Source: Littorina saxatilis (Eukaryota > Mollusca > Gastropoda > Littorinimorpha > Littorinidae). Taken from it: a stretch of DNA of 64,000 bases. The stretch's first letter is position 1. Each line of letters opens with the position of its first letter. Shown here piece by piece: positions 26,509 through 36,298 of the stretch. The stretch covers positions 36,803,529 through 36,867,528 of the forward strand of contig NC_090258.1 in the NCBI RefSeq assembly GCF_037325665.1, written 5' to 3'. Under the pieces are notes generated by a model. It worked only from the letters and a program-made list of their open reading frames with translations. It did not search any database and had not been told where the DNA came from. A program made the translations under genes and the position numbers.

Positions 26509-27365
26509 TTAAAATTGTACGCTAAGTTTTGCTTAGTGCTTGGGTTCTTGGTGTTATGTCTCAGTTAAATGTATGCTTTGTATGCTTGTTGATTTGTGCT
26601 AGTTTATTCTATAATGAATTTGTAAAGCGCCTGGAGCCAATTGATGGGACTCGCGCTATAGAAAAGTTATTTATTATTATTATTATTATTAATGAGACCC
26701 AGGATTCTGTTTGCTTTGTTGACTTGTGTTTCCACGTGCTTTGAGAATTTCAATTCACTGTCTACATTGACTCCAAGGTCCTTTTCTGCACTTGAGCTTT
26801 CCAGATCAACCCTGTCCACGCTGCCAGGTTTTCTCATATTATACACAAGTTTCTGATTTTTTGTACCCAACTGTAATATCTTGCACTTATCTGCATTAAA
26901 GATAACTCCTGCCTGTGTATGCTTGTACATGTGTATGTTTGTATATGCTGTGTGCGGATGCATGGGTCGGACTAGCGACTGTGTTCTGAAGCTGTAAAAA
27001 GACGTCTTGCGGGTGGGATGTGCCTTACAATCTATGCACACGTGTGTCCTAATAATGTCAATTTTGGGTCAGATCAGTAGTAAATCTCGTGATCAAAGAA
27101 AAGAACTTCGCCTGTGAAAGCTTGTGTTCCGCGTATTCTAGACTGTCATATTCCAGCATCAAACAAAAAGCGTCTTAAAAATTGCGTCATGTCATCGCGC
27201 AGCTCTCTGTCTGTTGACAAGTCTATAGAATTAGAAACACGTGAGAAGGACAAACATACCCAGAACAGACGTCAAAATGGCCCCAGTACACGACGATACC
27301 ATCTGTTGCACTGGAGTGATCATCACTCCCCTGTGCCTGGGGCATGCTGCCTCAGTCTGCGGCAT
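13081..27365 (-). CDS. SLC25A40: Mitochondrial carrier SLC25A39/40 type (glutathione importer), complete
   Basis: Nine coding exons on the minus strand: 27365-27260, 24286-24096, 22774-22707, 21780-21653, 17378-17205, 16386-16277, 15167-15086, 14576-14499, 13226-13081. They sum to 1083 bases, 360 residues plus stop, and all junctions keep frame. The start ATG follows an in-frame TAA 21 bases upstream. The three carrier signatures are visible: PLDVVK (38-43), PVELVR (173-178) and PFDVIK (267-272). Other landmarks are [34 protein letters not shown] and [14 protein letters not shown]. These fit SLC25A40/SLC25A39 better than other carriers (recalled human sequences, 338-359 aa). The family sits in the inner mitochondrial membrane and imports glutathione. 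The loop after the first signature has Cys60, Cys64, Cys72 and Cys74. The gene could equally be called SLC25A39-like, because a single invertebrate gene may pre-date the vertebrate split. Introns are repeat-rich; intron 5 carries copies of the exon 6 start. Confidence 0.95.
13340..13650. repeat. Interspersed repeat family F
   Basis: Shares GTGGATTTCCCTTCTTCGAG and CATTTTGGTCAAAAATGCAA blocks with the repeat at 63090-63512. It lies in SLC25A40 intron 8; the ends are not resolved. Confidence 0.5.
13651..14318. mobile_element. TA-flanked MITE with CCGTATTTGACGGA ends
   Basis: Left end CCGTATTTGACGGACTACAA and right end CTTGTAATCCGTCAAATACGG are inverted repeats, with TA at 13649-13650 and 14319-14320. 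Next to the ends are TTATAAG motifs. It is in SLC25A40 intron 8; no transposase is visible. Confidence 0.75.
15316..15616. repeat. 20-base minisatellite in SLC25A40 intron 6
   Basis: About 15 near-identical units of CTGCCTCTCTATCAATAAG type, mostly contiguous, some with a C/T change. The absence of unique spacers rules out a CRISPR-like array. Confidence 0.92.
15826..16196 (-). mobile_element. tRNA-headed SINE with GAA tail (family T)
   Basis: In the minus orientation it starts GGGGATGTAGCTCAGTCGG (A-box like), has GAGTTCGTCCCC (B-box like), then a body with TACACGCAAGCACAAGACC and GGGTTATAGAAACACG, and ends in AGAAGAAGAAGG. It is near identical to 49100-49471 and 60152-60509. It lies in SLC25A40 intron 6. 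Confidence 0.85.
16351..16890 (-). repeat. Tandem array of copied SLC25A40 exon 6 starts
   Basis: Six units of 94-99 bases. The one at the low-coordinate end overlaps the real exon 6. Each unit carries the acceptor region plus the first 30-40 exon bases, encoding [12 protein letters not shown] or a close variant. On the coding strand the copies lie upstream of the true exon within intron 5. Confidence 0.9.
16956..16988 (+). mobile_element. 33-base SINE tail insertion
   Basis: The insert CCCATGAACG(AAG)n is the 3' terminus of SINE family T. It is flanked by a 15-base duplication GGAAGGTCTTGAAAG at 16941-16955 and 16989-17003. Confidence 0.85.
17470..17610. repeat. Short foldback in SLC25A40 intron 4
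   Basis: Imperfect inverted ends CCTTAAATTGAGCCCGAAG and CTTCGCCCAGTTAATTTGAG; repeated GCGAAG/CTTCGC motifs lie between. It is probably a small MITE. Confidence 0.4.
17611..18371. other. SLC25A40 intron 4, downstream part
   Basis: No gene recognised. One separated inverted pair is visible: TTGTGGAATGACAACAGGGA near 18006 and its near-complement near 18146-18165, about 120 bases apart. It could mark an end of the adjacent Mutator-like relic or a separate MITE. Confidence 0.4.
18372..18442 (-). mobile_element. 71-base SINE fragment insertion
   Basis: The insert has a TTCTTCTTCT tail at its left, so minus orientation. A 9-base duplication GGCTTACCT lies at 18363-18371 and 18443-18451. It sits at the end of the Mutator-like coding relic. 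Confidence 0.7.
19440..19900. repeat. Minisatellite of about 120-130 bases inside the transposase intron
   Basis: Three to four units, each with CAATCAGCCACATATC(T)AC, ACATAGACGCTATTATTG, TTTTGTTCAGTACATGTATT and a variable CACA run. It lies in the intron of the Mutator-like relic. Confidence 0.85.
20354..20410 (+). mobile_element. 57-base SINE tail insertion in the transposase relic
   Basis: It ends in (AAG)n and is flanked by a 14-base duplication AAGTCGTTGATAGA at 20340-20353 and 20411-20424. Without it the relic reads through [20 protein letters not shown]. Confidence 0.85.
21061..21652. other. SLC25A40 intron 4, upstream part
   Basis: Flank of the Mutator-like relic. No terminal repeat could be identified with certainty and no gene is supported. 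Confidence 0.35.
21781..22706. other. SLC25A40 intron 3
   Basis: AT-rich with CA-rich stretches (about 22085-22170). No mobile element ends were recognised. Confidence 0.4.
23271..23833 (-). mobile_element. Helentron-like repeat family C
   Basis: Left end CAAGAAGAGCAAACGCTC (hairpin GAGC-AAAC-GCTC), then GATCGAGTCACT; right end GAGTCACTTTTTCTCAAGTG. Internal CCGGCCGG repeats lie at about 23748-23785. It is in SLC25A40 intron 2. Architecture as in families A, B and D but an unrelated body. Confidence 0.6.
23873..23921. repeat. (GT)n microsatellite
   Basis: A pure dinucleotide run of about 48 bases in SLC25A40 intron 2. It is followed by a GGAACCCCCCTAG block related to the repeat at 60100-60616. 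Confidence 0.95.
24422..24804 (+). mobile_element. tRNA-headed SINE with a different head and GAA tail
   Basis: The head is GGCGTGGTGGTAAGACGTCG with B box GAGTTCGAATCCCGG. The body from TGTACACGCAAGCACAAGAC matches SINE family T; the tail is (GAA)n. An 11-base duplication GGACTTGGAGG lies at 24411-24421 and 24805-24815. It is in SLC25A40 intron 1. It is not a functional tRNA gene. Confidence 0.88.
24816..25206. other. SLC25A40 intron 1, non-repeat stretch
   Basis: Contains an imperfect palindromic block with CTCGTTACTCCCCC and its complement (25102-25200). No gene recognised. Confidence 0.4.
25207..26912 (-). mobile_element. CR1/Jockey-like LINE fragment, split by another LINE
   Basis: On the minus strand 26905-26694 encodes [20 protein letters not shown] and [20 protein letters not shown], ending RILGLI. 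25892-25240 continues with [20 protein letters not shown] and on to the end of the polymerase. These are C-terminal reverse transcriptase motifs of non-LTR elements. The 3' end is a TAACA-type repeat at about 25207-25225; the element is 5' truncated. A plus-strand LINE at 25893-26693 interrupts it. It lies in SLC25A40 intron 1. Confidence 0.8.
25893..26693 (+). mobile_element. 5'-truncated CR1-like LINE inserted in another LINE
   Basis: It encodes the end of a reverse transcriptase: [50 protein letters not shown], then [15 protein letters not shown] and a stop. The 3' UTR has a (GT)n run (26460-26502) and ends in (TTA)n. Removing it joins GACCGTCTAATG to GAGACCC exactly, with TAATG-type target duplication. 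The 351-codon open frame from 25319 is a chance fusion of antisense outer LINE and sense inner LINE. Confidence 0.85.
26913..27259. other. SLC25A40 intron 1, first part
   Basis: Unique-looking sequence between exon 1 and the LINE. Nothing recognised. Confidence 0.4.
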
Positions 27366-27790
27366 GTTCTGATCCTTGTGAAAGTATTAAGAACGATTAC
27401 ATCTTCAGGTCATGTTCCACAGCTCCAGCGTCAACTTACGAAAGGGTCAGACTATTCGTACCGAAAGTTGTGAAGATGAGAACGAAGGGGAGCAACTCTA
27501 GTTTTTCTTTCGCAGTCATTTTAAAACATTTTTTATTACTGTCTATTTTATGCCGTTTCATGCAAGGAGCGACCATTTTCCTATCTCTGAATATGACCTA
27601 CCCACCAGCTTCAGGGCGCTTCGCCCCCTAGGGAACACCACTGGCAACCCCCCCTCCTCTTAGCCTAGTCGGCCCTCTGTTAGTCAAACCAACTTAATTA
27701 TTAGGCAAATTAGCAAAGTTTTTAGCAGCAGAGATACATTTTGGCAATATTAAACAAGTGAAATATTCCAGATGATATACCCACTTTTTT
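27366..27790. promoter_or_regulatory. Presumed SLC25A40 5' UTR and promoter region
   Basis: The first 5' unique stretch upstream of the carrier start codon. No TATA box or initiator could be assigned. The placement rests only on position. Confidence 0.35.
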
Positions 27791-28669
27791 ATATTTAGTC
27801 AAGTTTTGACTAAATATTTTAACATCGAGGGGGAATCGAAACGAGGGTCGTGGTGTATGTGCGTGTGTGTGTCTGTGTGTGTGTGTGTCTGTGTGTGTGT
27901 GTGTGTGTGTGTAGAGCGATTCAGACTAAACTACTGGACCGATCTTTATGAAATTTGACATGAGAGTTCCTGGGTATGAAATCCCCGAACGTTTTTTTCA
28001 TTTTTTTGATAAATGTCTTTGATGACGTCATATCCGGCTTTTCGTGAAAGTTGAGGCGGCACTGTCACGCCCTCATTTTTCAACCAAATTGGTTGAAATT
28101 TTGGTCAAGTAATCTTCGACGAAGCCCGGGGTTCGGTATTGCATTTCAGCTTGGTGGCTTAAAAATTAATTAATGACTTTGGTCATTAAAAATCAGAAAA
28201 TTGTAAAAAAAAATAAAAATTTATAAAACGATCCAAATTTACGTTTATCTTATTCTCCATCATTTGCTGATTCCAAAAACATATAAATATATTATATTCG
28301 GATTAAAAACAAGCTCTGAAAATTAAATATATAAAAATTATTATCAAAATTTTTTTTTCGAAATCAATTTAAAAACACTTTCATCTTATTCCTTGTCGGT
28401 TCCTGATTCCAAAAATATATAGATATGATATGTTTGGATTAAAAACACGCTCATAAATTTAAAACGAAGAGAGGTACAGAAAAGCGTGCTATGCAGCATA
28501 GCGTAACCACTACCCCGCTCGCGCGCTCTTCTTGTCAATTTCACTGCCTATGCCGTGAGCGGTGGACCACGAGTATACGGTCTTGCTGCGTTGCATTGCG
28601 TTCAGTTTCATTCTGTGAGTTCGACAGCTACTTGACTAAATATTGTATTTTCGCCTTACGCGACTTGTT
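27791..28669 (+). mobile_element. Helentron-like repeat family A, full copy
   Basis: A complete copy with GT microsatellite at about 27860-27912 and the standard hairpin end at 28649-28669. Confidence 0.85.
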
Positions 28670-29018
28670 TCTTCTTCGGACCCTTTTAAAATTCTGTTAT
28701 TGTTCTTTTTATATTTAGTCAAGTTTTGACTAAATATTTTAAAGATAGGGTGTCCACGCCGCCATCTTGGAGAGTTTTCTGCCGAATTGAGCCGATTTGA
28801 AGAGTTTGGGGAATCTAGTGTACCTTAATTAAGACACACCTGGCTCGGTTTGCTCAATAAAGCACCAGAAGTATGCTAAATAATTAAATCAAAATGAGTA
28901 AATTGGCATTTGGTCGCGACCGAGCTCTCCACCATTTGAAGATTAAAATTGGCCGTCAAGACTGGTTTTCGTCGCCTGTGCTCGCCGAGACGGCTGCTGT
29001 CTTGACAACTGGCAAAAA

Positions 29019-31975
29019 ATGGCGGACGAACCGGACGTATCGCAAAGAGCTAGTTCATTTCTCAACGAAATTGAGTCCAGAATGAAAAGGAAACCAATGA
29101 CAGAACCTGAACGGAAGCGAGGCAGACGACAAACTACAGCAGAACGCAACAAGCGAACCATATTCATAGGATATCAATGGGAACGATGGATACAGGAGGC
29201 TGTAAAAGTGTAAGTGTAACCGTTGGGGCAGAATCCGCCGGCGCCGATGAAGCGCTCGCAGAAATCCTGCTAGATTTGTAAGTACGACAATCCAAGTTCT
29301 TGTTGTGTAGATCTATACTCAAGTTTTTCCTGGCCGAAGCCTCATTACATTTTTAATCAGTAATGCTTGCTGGTCCTGCCATTTCACGAAAATGGACCAG
29401 CCACTGTTGTATCCATGTGCACTTTCGTAAATTCCGTCACTTGAACTCAGAACTGTCATTTTCTTCACCGCGATACACAGTTCATTGCGAAGATCTTCCT
29501 CAGTAAATCGTTCAGATTCCACGTACGATTTGTTGTCAAGAAACAACTCAAACGAAAGTTTCAAATCAAACTCATCATCCTCCATCTTAATTGCTTGTCG
29601 AAGCACTAAAGTACTGTATCGATGTAGATCTAATGAATGCTTGATCAAGCGAGCGCATTGCATACGTATTTTTTTGTGGCTGTGGCGGCTGATTCTAGTT
29701 GTTATGTTTTCGGAACACAAAGTGATGAATTCTCAGTGAACGCACTATACAGAGAGTAAGGCCAGCTTTGCTAGTGACACGCTAGGGTCCGCGCTATACT
29801 GTTAGGAGGGGGGGGGGGGGGGGGGGGGGGGGGTGTGTGGGTAACGCCAAGAACCTATCGCCAGGCGAGTCTAACATCACTTACACATGGCTGTGCTTTG
29901 TGTACACGGGTGTCTGAGACTGTCTAGCGCCACCATTGTTTCTGTTGCTATTTATAAACTATGACGTGGACATCATTTGTAAACATTGCCGAGCAGGATT
30001 TGTGCTCGGAACAGCTGATTCTGTGACAGTGTGCAGCCAAGAGGCATAAGTGAAACGGGAACAGTCATGAGGATGCAGACAGATTTTCAATACATTCATC
30101 ATGTTCTCTTTTAGAAAATTAGAACAAAAAATAACAAGAGGAGAACTTCGAGAAGTAACAGGAGAATGTACGCAACAATAAGCTTTATTTTTAGGGGGAT
30201 GGGTGTGTGTTGGTGTGATTGTTCCTTTGTATATTTATCATTCATTTGTGTTTAGGCCAACAAAAAAAAATTGTCTGTTTCTGGTCACCCGACCGACCCT
30301 AAATTTCGGCGCCGACCCTAAACTTTTTTTTTCCAAACTCAAAATGTTTTTATTTTTTTTTGGTGGTAAAGGACAGGGTGAGAAACTGAACAACAAAAAC
30401 GTGTGAAAACGAAAGTCCGCTGACGATTTGTAAATGTGTTGAGTGTCTTGTCTCTATGTATAGTGAATCAAGTCTCTTTGCGCGATTTTTAAAGTTAGTT
30501 TTATTGGTCTACATTTGGGGTAAAAAAATTTTTTTTATAAAAATAAAAACAAAATCCCTACCTACCGACCCTATTTTTTTTTAGCCATGTTACAATTTTT
30601 TTTTTTTGGCCTTATACAGTGGATCCCACTTTTATAAGACCCCCCACTTTCAGACTCCTTTGACCTTCCATTTTAAAGGCAGAGTAAGCCTCCCGTAAAC
30701 CATCACAGATACGGTCAGGCTTTTACACACAGTACAAACACCATTTCATTTACACACTCACCAATTGAGAACATCCTAGGTGCCCTCCGTAAAGAGCGAA
30801 CAATTTTCAAAGAATTTATTTTTGCGTGGTTTATCTTACCCCTGAGCCATCGTGAACCCGTGTGATCCAGTTTTCCCTTTTCACAATGCAGTCGTCATAG
30901 TTAGTCATTTGAATGCGACTCGACGTGAGCTTATCTACAATAGCACGGGTTTTTTTATGCACGAAACAACGGCTGTGGTTCACAAGAACTCTAGCGATGG
31001 CTTTTGACTGTTGAGAGGAACGGCGATTTGCACTGATAAACCGGCCGTCGTCTGCTACGACCCTTGCGTGACCCTGCTTCCGGGCTTTTCTTTTTTTAAA
31101 CTTTCACAACTTCGAATTGTTCTGATCTTGTCTTGATGAAAAACGAATTCTTTTATGATTAAAGAATGTTTGTGTAACAAGCTGTCAATTTATTATTTAG
31201 ATTTTAAAAGTTAGGTCTAGCGCAAAAACGAGGCGCCGTTGTTGTTAACGGAACAAGTCTACGAAAATAAATTCTTTGAAAATGTCTCACGCTCGACAGA
31301 AAGCAGCCAGGATGTTCCCGTTCGGTGAGCGTTCAAATGGAAGTATGCTTGTACTGTATTTAGACGCTCGGGGAGCTCTGTGATGGTTTACGGGAGGCTT
31401 ACTGTGCCTTTAAGACATTGTTTACTCAGAATTTGTTTTCATAACCTCGTTAATTTACTCCCATTTAAAGACTCCCTCCTGTTCATGAACTGATTTTCTC
31501 AGATTTCATAGATCACATTCCTGTACTTATTTTTCAATATTCTTCCAGTGAGGTAAGCTGTATATAAAAAGGAATATATTACTCCCTACTTCAATACTTG
31601 TATACATTTGTCAAATTATTCAGCCAGGAAGGTGTTACAATCTTTTGAGAAGTTGGCAGGAGGCGCTCCATGCTTTGACTGAAGGAGTTCTGTACCTCCC
31701 AACTATTATTAAATAAAATAGCAGGGGGCCTAAAATGTAGTCATACGCTCTTCATGGTTTCTTTGTGTAAATCATGTGGAGAAAATTACATCTTTACATA
31801 GCGTATGGTATGTTATGTAATGTGTATGTGCACAGATGCATATTTTGAAAAACTCACACATACTTTTTTTTCATTTACCAGTTACTATGCGAAGACACAA
31901 GAACAGCAATCTTCTACATCTATCAAGGCAACTGGCGGACGACAACCAGTGATGCAGGAGTCAGATGTTTCTTAA
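29019..31975 (+). CDS. Candidate spliced gene at the left end of the 12.85-kb element
   Basis: An ATG in AAAATGGCGGAC opens MADEPDVSQRASSF, then a basic region (ERKRGRRQTTAERNKR) and FIGYQWERWIQEAVKV. An Ala/Glu-rich segment ending ADEALAEILLD runs to donor GTAAGT at 29278. A candidate second exon, 31882-31975 after TTTACCAG, gives FYYAKTQEQQSS and a stop in the matching phase. A one-base frame change between VKV and ADEAL must be assumed, so the gene may be broken. The pattern (basic stretch, then aromatic-rich RW motif, then LLD) recalls short proteins tied to transposons in invertebrates. Function unknown. Confidence 0.4.
29319..29650 (-). other. Repeat with possible exon ([15 protein letters not shown])
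   Basis: Minus-strand reading gives [20 protein letters not shown] and [15 protein letters not shown] second, similar copy is at 49030-49690, where [14 protein letters not shown] and [14 protein letters not shown] recur. Protein-level similarity in the same frame suggests a real coding unit of a transposon. Unrecognised. Confidence 0.45.
29651..30254. other. Interior of the 12.85-kb element, poly-G tract
   Basis: Contains a G run at about 29808-29832. No gene recognised. Confidence 0.4.
30255..30611. mobile_element. MITE with GGCCAA ends
   Basis: Ends GGCCAACAAAAAAAAATTG and its complement-like CAATTTTTTTTTTTTGGCC. Internal CGACCCTA motifs recur at 54015-54188 in a second partial copy. Confidence 0.5.
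30677..31409. mobile_element. TTAA-flanked transposon (AGGCACAG family), copy 2
   Basis: Ends AGGCAGAGTAAGCCTCCCG and CGGGAGGCTTACTGTGCCT, TTAA at 30673-30676 and 31410-31413. It matches copy 1 along its length but without the nested family B element. Confidence 0.85.
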
Positions 31976-32565
31976 TTTCATCTGTAGAGGAGTCGGTGTA
32001 AGTCAATAAATCTATAATTTGCACATTGCTGTCTCTGAACCAAATGAAATGGAAGAGTGAATGATGTTTTATTGTGTGTGTGTGTCAGAGTGTGTGTGTG
32101 TGTGTGTGCCTGTGTTTTCATTTGTTATTTAGACTATGTAATTAGTTTCAAAGAAATACATGCCATAGAATGAGTGCAGGTGAGTGGTCATATTTTTAAT
32201 TTGTTTAGTTTTCTATCAAGATCATGTGTATATAATATTTATTTGTATAAGCAAATCGGCCGGGATTGCATAAGCTGCCATTGGTTTGAAAATAACTGTC
32301 TCTTTCTTTATTATTGCGTTTTTGCGGAGAAACAAATGGTTACAGTTAGAGGACAAGACAATTATTATTATTAATAAATGAAACAACAAATGCACACAAA
32401 TATACTCAATTGACAAGAGCATTGTTCAATTTTATTTGATGTAAATCTCAAGACCACAGCCACACATTCTCTCTGAACAGTTCAAGGGGGAAAAACATGA
32501 AACTAGTGTCTAGATTCTAAATTTCACTGTTTGAGAGATCTCAATAACCCAGAGCCATTGTTGTA
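31976..32565. other. Interior of the 12.85-kb element
   Basis: AT-rich with a GT-rich run at about 32075-32115. No gene recognised. Confidence 0.4.
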
Positions 32566-32708
32566 TTACTTCCACAGCTGCACCATGCTGTCAATGAGCA
32601 CTCTTGGCTGCTGTCGTATGACCAGGGACCTAGGGTATGCAGTCATGGAGACCTGCTTTGAAGGCTCTACAAGATGAGCAAATACTTCCTGAGAAACATC
32701 CCCAACTA
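32566..32708 (-). CDS. Candidate terminal exon of the minus-strand gene in the 12.85-kb element
   Basis: After an acceptor AAATTTCAG the frame reads VGDVSQEVFAHLVEPSKQ, then VSMTAYPRSLVIRQQPRV, ending DSMVQLWK and TAA at 32566. The composition looks coding and the frame is open throughout. The product was not recognised, and its link to the first exons at 41383 is inference. Confidence 0.4.
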
Positions 32709-33040
32709 CTGAAATTTCAGGTACATATAATAACAGTTTTTGATCACATGGGTGAAAGCTATGAAAATCAAATTGACTGAAAATTTTTTGAGGCAGGGGT
32801 CCAGGGGCCGCCCAGGCCCTGGCGGGGTACGGGGCAGGGCCCCGTTAGGGGGTCCAGGGGGGCAACGCCCCCCGGCCGAAAACGAATTTTTGCATTATAC
32901 ATTGTGATTTTGTGGCCTTTCCTGGCAAAAAAATACACTTTTTGTCACTATCATGCAGGTCAAAAAAATACCTTCAGATTCTAATGATATGGTAAAAAGG
33001 GTAAACAAAATCAAAACAATTCACAGAAGTAATCATTTTT

Positions 33041-33115
33041 ATATTTGGTCAAGTTTTGACTAAATATTTTAACATCGAGGGGGAATCGAAACGAGGGTCG
33101 TGGTGTATGTGCGTG

Positions 33116-33146
<31 letters not shown>

Positions 33147-33890
33147 GTGTGTGTGTGTGTAGAGCGATTCAGACTAAACTACTGGACCGATCTTTATGAA
33201 ATTTGACATGAGAGTTCCTGGGTATGAAATGCCCGAACATGTTTTTCATTTTTTTGATAAATGTCTTTGATGACGTCATATCCGGCTTTTCGTGAAAGTT
33301 GAGGCGGCACTGTCACGCCCTCATTTTTCAACCAAATTGGTTCAAATTTTGGTCAAGTAATCTTCGACGAAGCCCGGGGTTCGGTATTGCATTTCAGCTT
33401 GGTGGCTTAAAAATTAATTAATGACTTTGGTCATTAAAAATCGGAAAATTGTAAAAAAAAATAAAAATTTATAAAACGATCCAAATTTACGTTTATCTTA
33501 TTCTCCATCATTTGCTGATTCCAAAAACATATAAATATGTTATATTCGGATTCAAAACAAGCTCTGAAAATTAAATATATAAAAATTATTATCAAAATTA
33601 AATTGTCCAAATCAATTTAAAAACACTTTCATCTTATTCCTTGTCGGTTCCTGATTCGAAAAACATATAGATATGATATGTTTGGATTAAAAACACGCTC
33701 AGAAAGTTAAAACAAAGAGAGGTACAGAAAAGCGTGCTATCCTTCTTAGCGCAACTACTACCCCGCTCTTCTTGTCAATTTCACTGCCTTTGCCATGAGC
33801 GGTGGACTGACGATGCTACGAGTATACGGTCTTGCTGAAAAATGGCAGCTACTTGACTAAATATTGTATTTTCGCCTTACGCGACTTGTT
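33041..33890 (+). mobile_element. Helentron-like repeat family A, near-full copy
   Basis: Complete ends; a small deletion near 33846 removes the stretch just before the 3' CTTGACT motif. TCTG repeats at about 33117-33143 replace part of the GT run. Confidence 0.85.
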
Positions 33891-34205
33891 CTTTTGTATC
33901 TTTTCACACTTGCATCTTCCAACACAACGACACAATTGATAACAATTAACATTGACAACAGCCAATTACTAAATGAAATAGAAACTGAACAACTGAAATA
34001 AAAGTTCAAAATATTTAATTATAAGAAGCAAACATTGCCAGACAGGCATTGAAATAAATGATGAAACAGAATGTCACACATGCAAACAGCATGATGTAGC
34101 ACTGCACAAAATAGCAACTAAGCAGTAGCATCTCTTATAGTGCAAAGTTCTCAAGGAAAAGCACTTGAGTTTCAAGCACCAAACTTATCACACACAGTTT
34201 TAGTT

Positions 34206-34417
34206 TCATGAACTCCAACCAGTCCCATCGCCTTTGTTGGCTAGACCAGCATCAATAAGATCTGTCCATGCGTTTTCCGCAGAAATCATGTCACCACTTC
34301 GAAATGCCTGCCAAAACGCGAGAACTTTGTTTTTTATCGTGATGCAGAGCGAATCCGAAAGCGAAGAAACCTCACCTACGGGGTTTACCGCATAGCAGTT
34401 CGAAAACGCGTTCCGCT
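34206..34417 (-). CDS. Coding tail of the nested transposon, product unknown
   Basis: The minus-strand frame reads NCYAVNPVGEVSSLSDSL, then NKVLAFWQAFRSGDMIS and AWTDLIDAGLANKGDG, ending GWSS and TGA. It is open up to a mixed A/T tract at 34420-34470. It looks like the C-terminal end of a protein; not recognised. Confidence 0.4.
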
Positions 34418-34947
34418 TATAAAAAAAAAAAAAAAAAAAAATTTTTTTTTTTTTTTTTTTTTTTTTTAAATAAAAATTGCGGATTGACGGAATTTCCGTC
34501 AGACTTATTTTCAGATTGACGGATTTCAGTCAATTGACGGGCTACTTTCACCCATGTGATCAGCAAAAAGGACACATTGTAACTCTTTCAGACGTTTTAG
34601 ACTCGAATAAATGATAGTTCAAATTAAAGTTAAAATAAACATCAGTTCAGTCAAATTGTGGAAACCGTTAAAATGTGAGTTGCGGGATAGATTGAATAAA
34701 AACTCTAAATGTAGAATTAGAAAGTCTAGATAAATACAAAGAAAAAACATTTTTCCTGTGCTTCTTCAAAAATTCAAAAGCAGGGACTGTTTGTTCAAAT
34801 TTGCTATGCTCTCTACCATCATCCTGAACTCAGGTCAAAATGAGTTCAGCTCACTCTCTCCCTGACAGGATGCCTTGAGTTTCCTTGTCTGGCAAGGAAA
34901 CCGATATTTTTACATATTTAGAGCTTTATGTAATGTATTATAATTTA

Positions 34948-34973
34948 CTAGTAATACCCGTGCTCCGCACGGG
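34948..34973 (-). mobile_element. Helitron 3' terminus
   Basis: On the minus strand: hairpin CCCGTGC-GGA-GCACGGG, then TATTA, CTAG and a following T. This is the canonical Helitron 3' end (hairpin, CTRR, target T). The element would extend to higher coordinates; the 5' end was not found. Confidence 0.7.
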
Positions 34974-36066
34974 ATTTTTTCTTCTTCATTAATTACAGAG
35001 TTAATTATGAATAAGCAACAACAAAAACGTGTTCAATGTGCAATGGCAAGCGCCTACAGAACAAAATGCCTTACATTTATTGGGAGAGATAAAAAAGGGC
35101 ACAGTGGTGGATTGGCCATGACTTGTGCAGTGACAACAGTAACAGTATATTAAATTTAGAAGTAATTGCGACAAAGTTACCCCAAAAAAGCGCTAGCACA
35201 CACAGAACAACAAAATGTGATAAAACATCAAACCTAAGAAAAGGAGCGTTCAATGTGCAATGAACTGCAAACCATTTACACAGCAGCAAACATGTGACGC
35301 TTTCTGAAATTTCGGTCAATGTAGTGATATTTTCTTTTTACCCGGCTCGGCGCTTGAATACACTTTCTTTGTTTTCTTGCATAGCTGCTCGCCATTAGTA
35401 ATGCAAGAATCTACAGTTTGGTGAAGACAGACAGTTACGAAGGAAAGGCTAAATGCGGCCAAACAAAAAAAGTGGCTACATTGACCGAAATCTCAGAAAA
35501 TATGACACATGGGAGTGAAATAAACACAGCATTAAATGAGCAAATAGTGTGCACAGTACAAAAAAAAGTTTGACACATTAGCAAATAGGAATGAAAAAGT
35601 AACCCAGTGGTAAATATACAGTGGGTTCTGTGAACAATAACAAATCATATAATTGGGAAAGAATAAAACAGCGTTAAATTGTGCCCTTTTCTTAGATGTG
35701 GACAGTCTGAAAATTCAATCAATGTGACAAAATCATTTTGTCACGCTTCAAGTTCAACCAAGATGATGAATGCTAGTTAAAATGTGTAAAAGAATATATA
35801 ACACCAATCATATAATTGGGAAAGATATCTCGTCGCAGTACCCCGACAGCTCGAGTCACCCACAATGAAACGTTTGTACGATTGACTGGACTTAAACAAA
35901 TTAGCGGCTACATTGACATAAGTGAGGGACATAAATGTGCAAAAAAATGTGCCCAGAGAACAATAGTTGAACACATCACCATATATGTCTTGAGACGGGA
36001 AAAAAACAGCACTAAATGGAACAAAATTTGTACATTTCAGCAAACATGTGAGTGAAAAATAAAATG
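34974..36066. other. Probable Helitron interior with duplicated modules
   Basis: A block with AGCAAATAGGAATGAAAA and ACCCAGTGGTAAATATACAG at 35580-35640 recurs at 36836-36895, and AATGTGCAATG motifs recur at about 35035 and 35252. No gene recognised. Confidence 0.4.
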
Positions 36067-36070
36067 TTAA

Positions 36071-36294
36071 CTCTTACACTGGTGCAATTCTGTAACACAT
36101 GTTACATAGCCACTGGTGAATTAACAGAGAGAAAAATAACAAAAAACGGTCATAATATTATAGGTTTTCGCATACATGGGAGGTAATAGGAACCGACCAA
36201 ACAGACTCAGCCAGTAGCGCGACATGTGTCGTGACAACCAGGTGACAGTATACCTAAAGTAGCGCGACATATGTCGCGACAACCAGCCTCAGGG
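36071..36294. mobile_element. piggyBac-type MITE, copy 1
   Basis: TTAA at 36067-36070 and 36295-36298; ends CTCTTACACTGG and CCAGCCTCAGGG. Internal GTCGCGACA palindromes. Matches 46655-46873 in reverse orientation. Confidence 0.8.
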
Positions 36295-36298
36295 TTAA

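Larger units (their letters stand above)
32747..34556. mobile_element. Nested DNA transposon with CATGGGTGAAAG ends
   Basis: Inverted ends CATGGGTGAAAG and CTTTCACCCATG with TGATCA on both sides (32741-32746 and 34557-34562). GC-rich block at about 32795-32880. Contains a full family A copy and a minus-strand coding tail. Confidence 0.68.
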
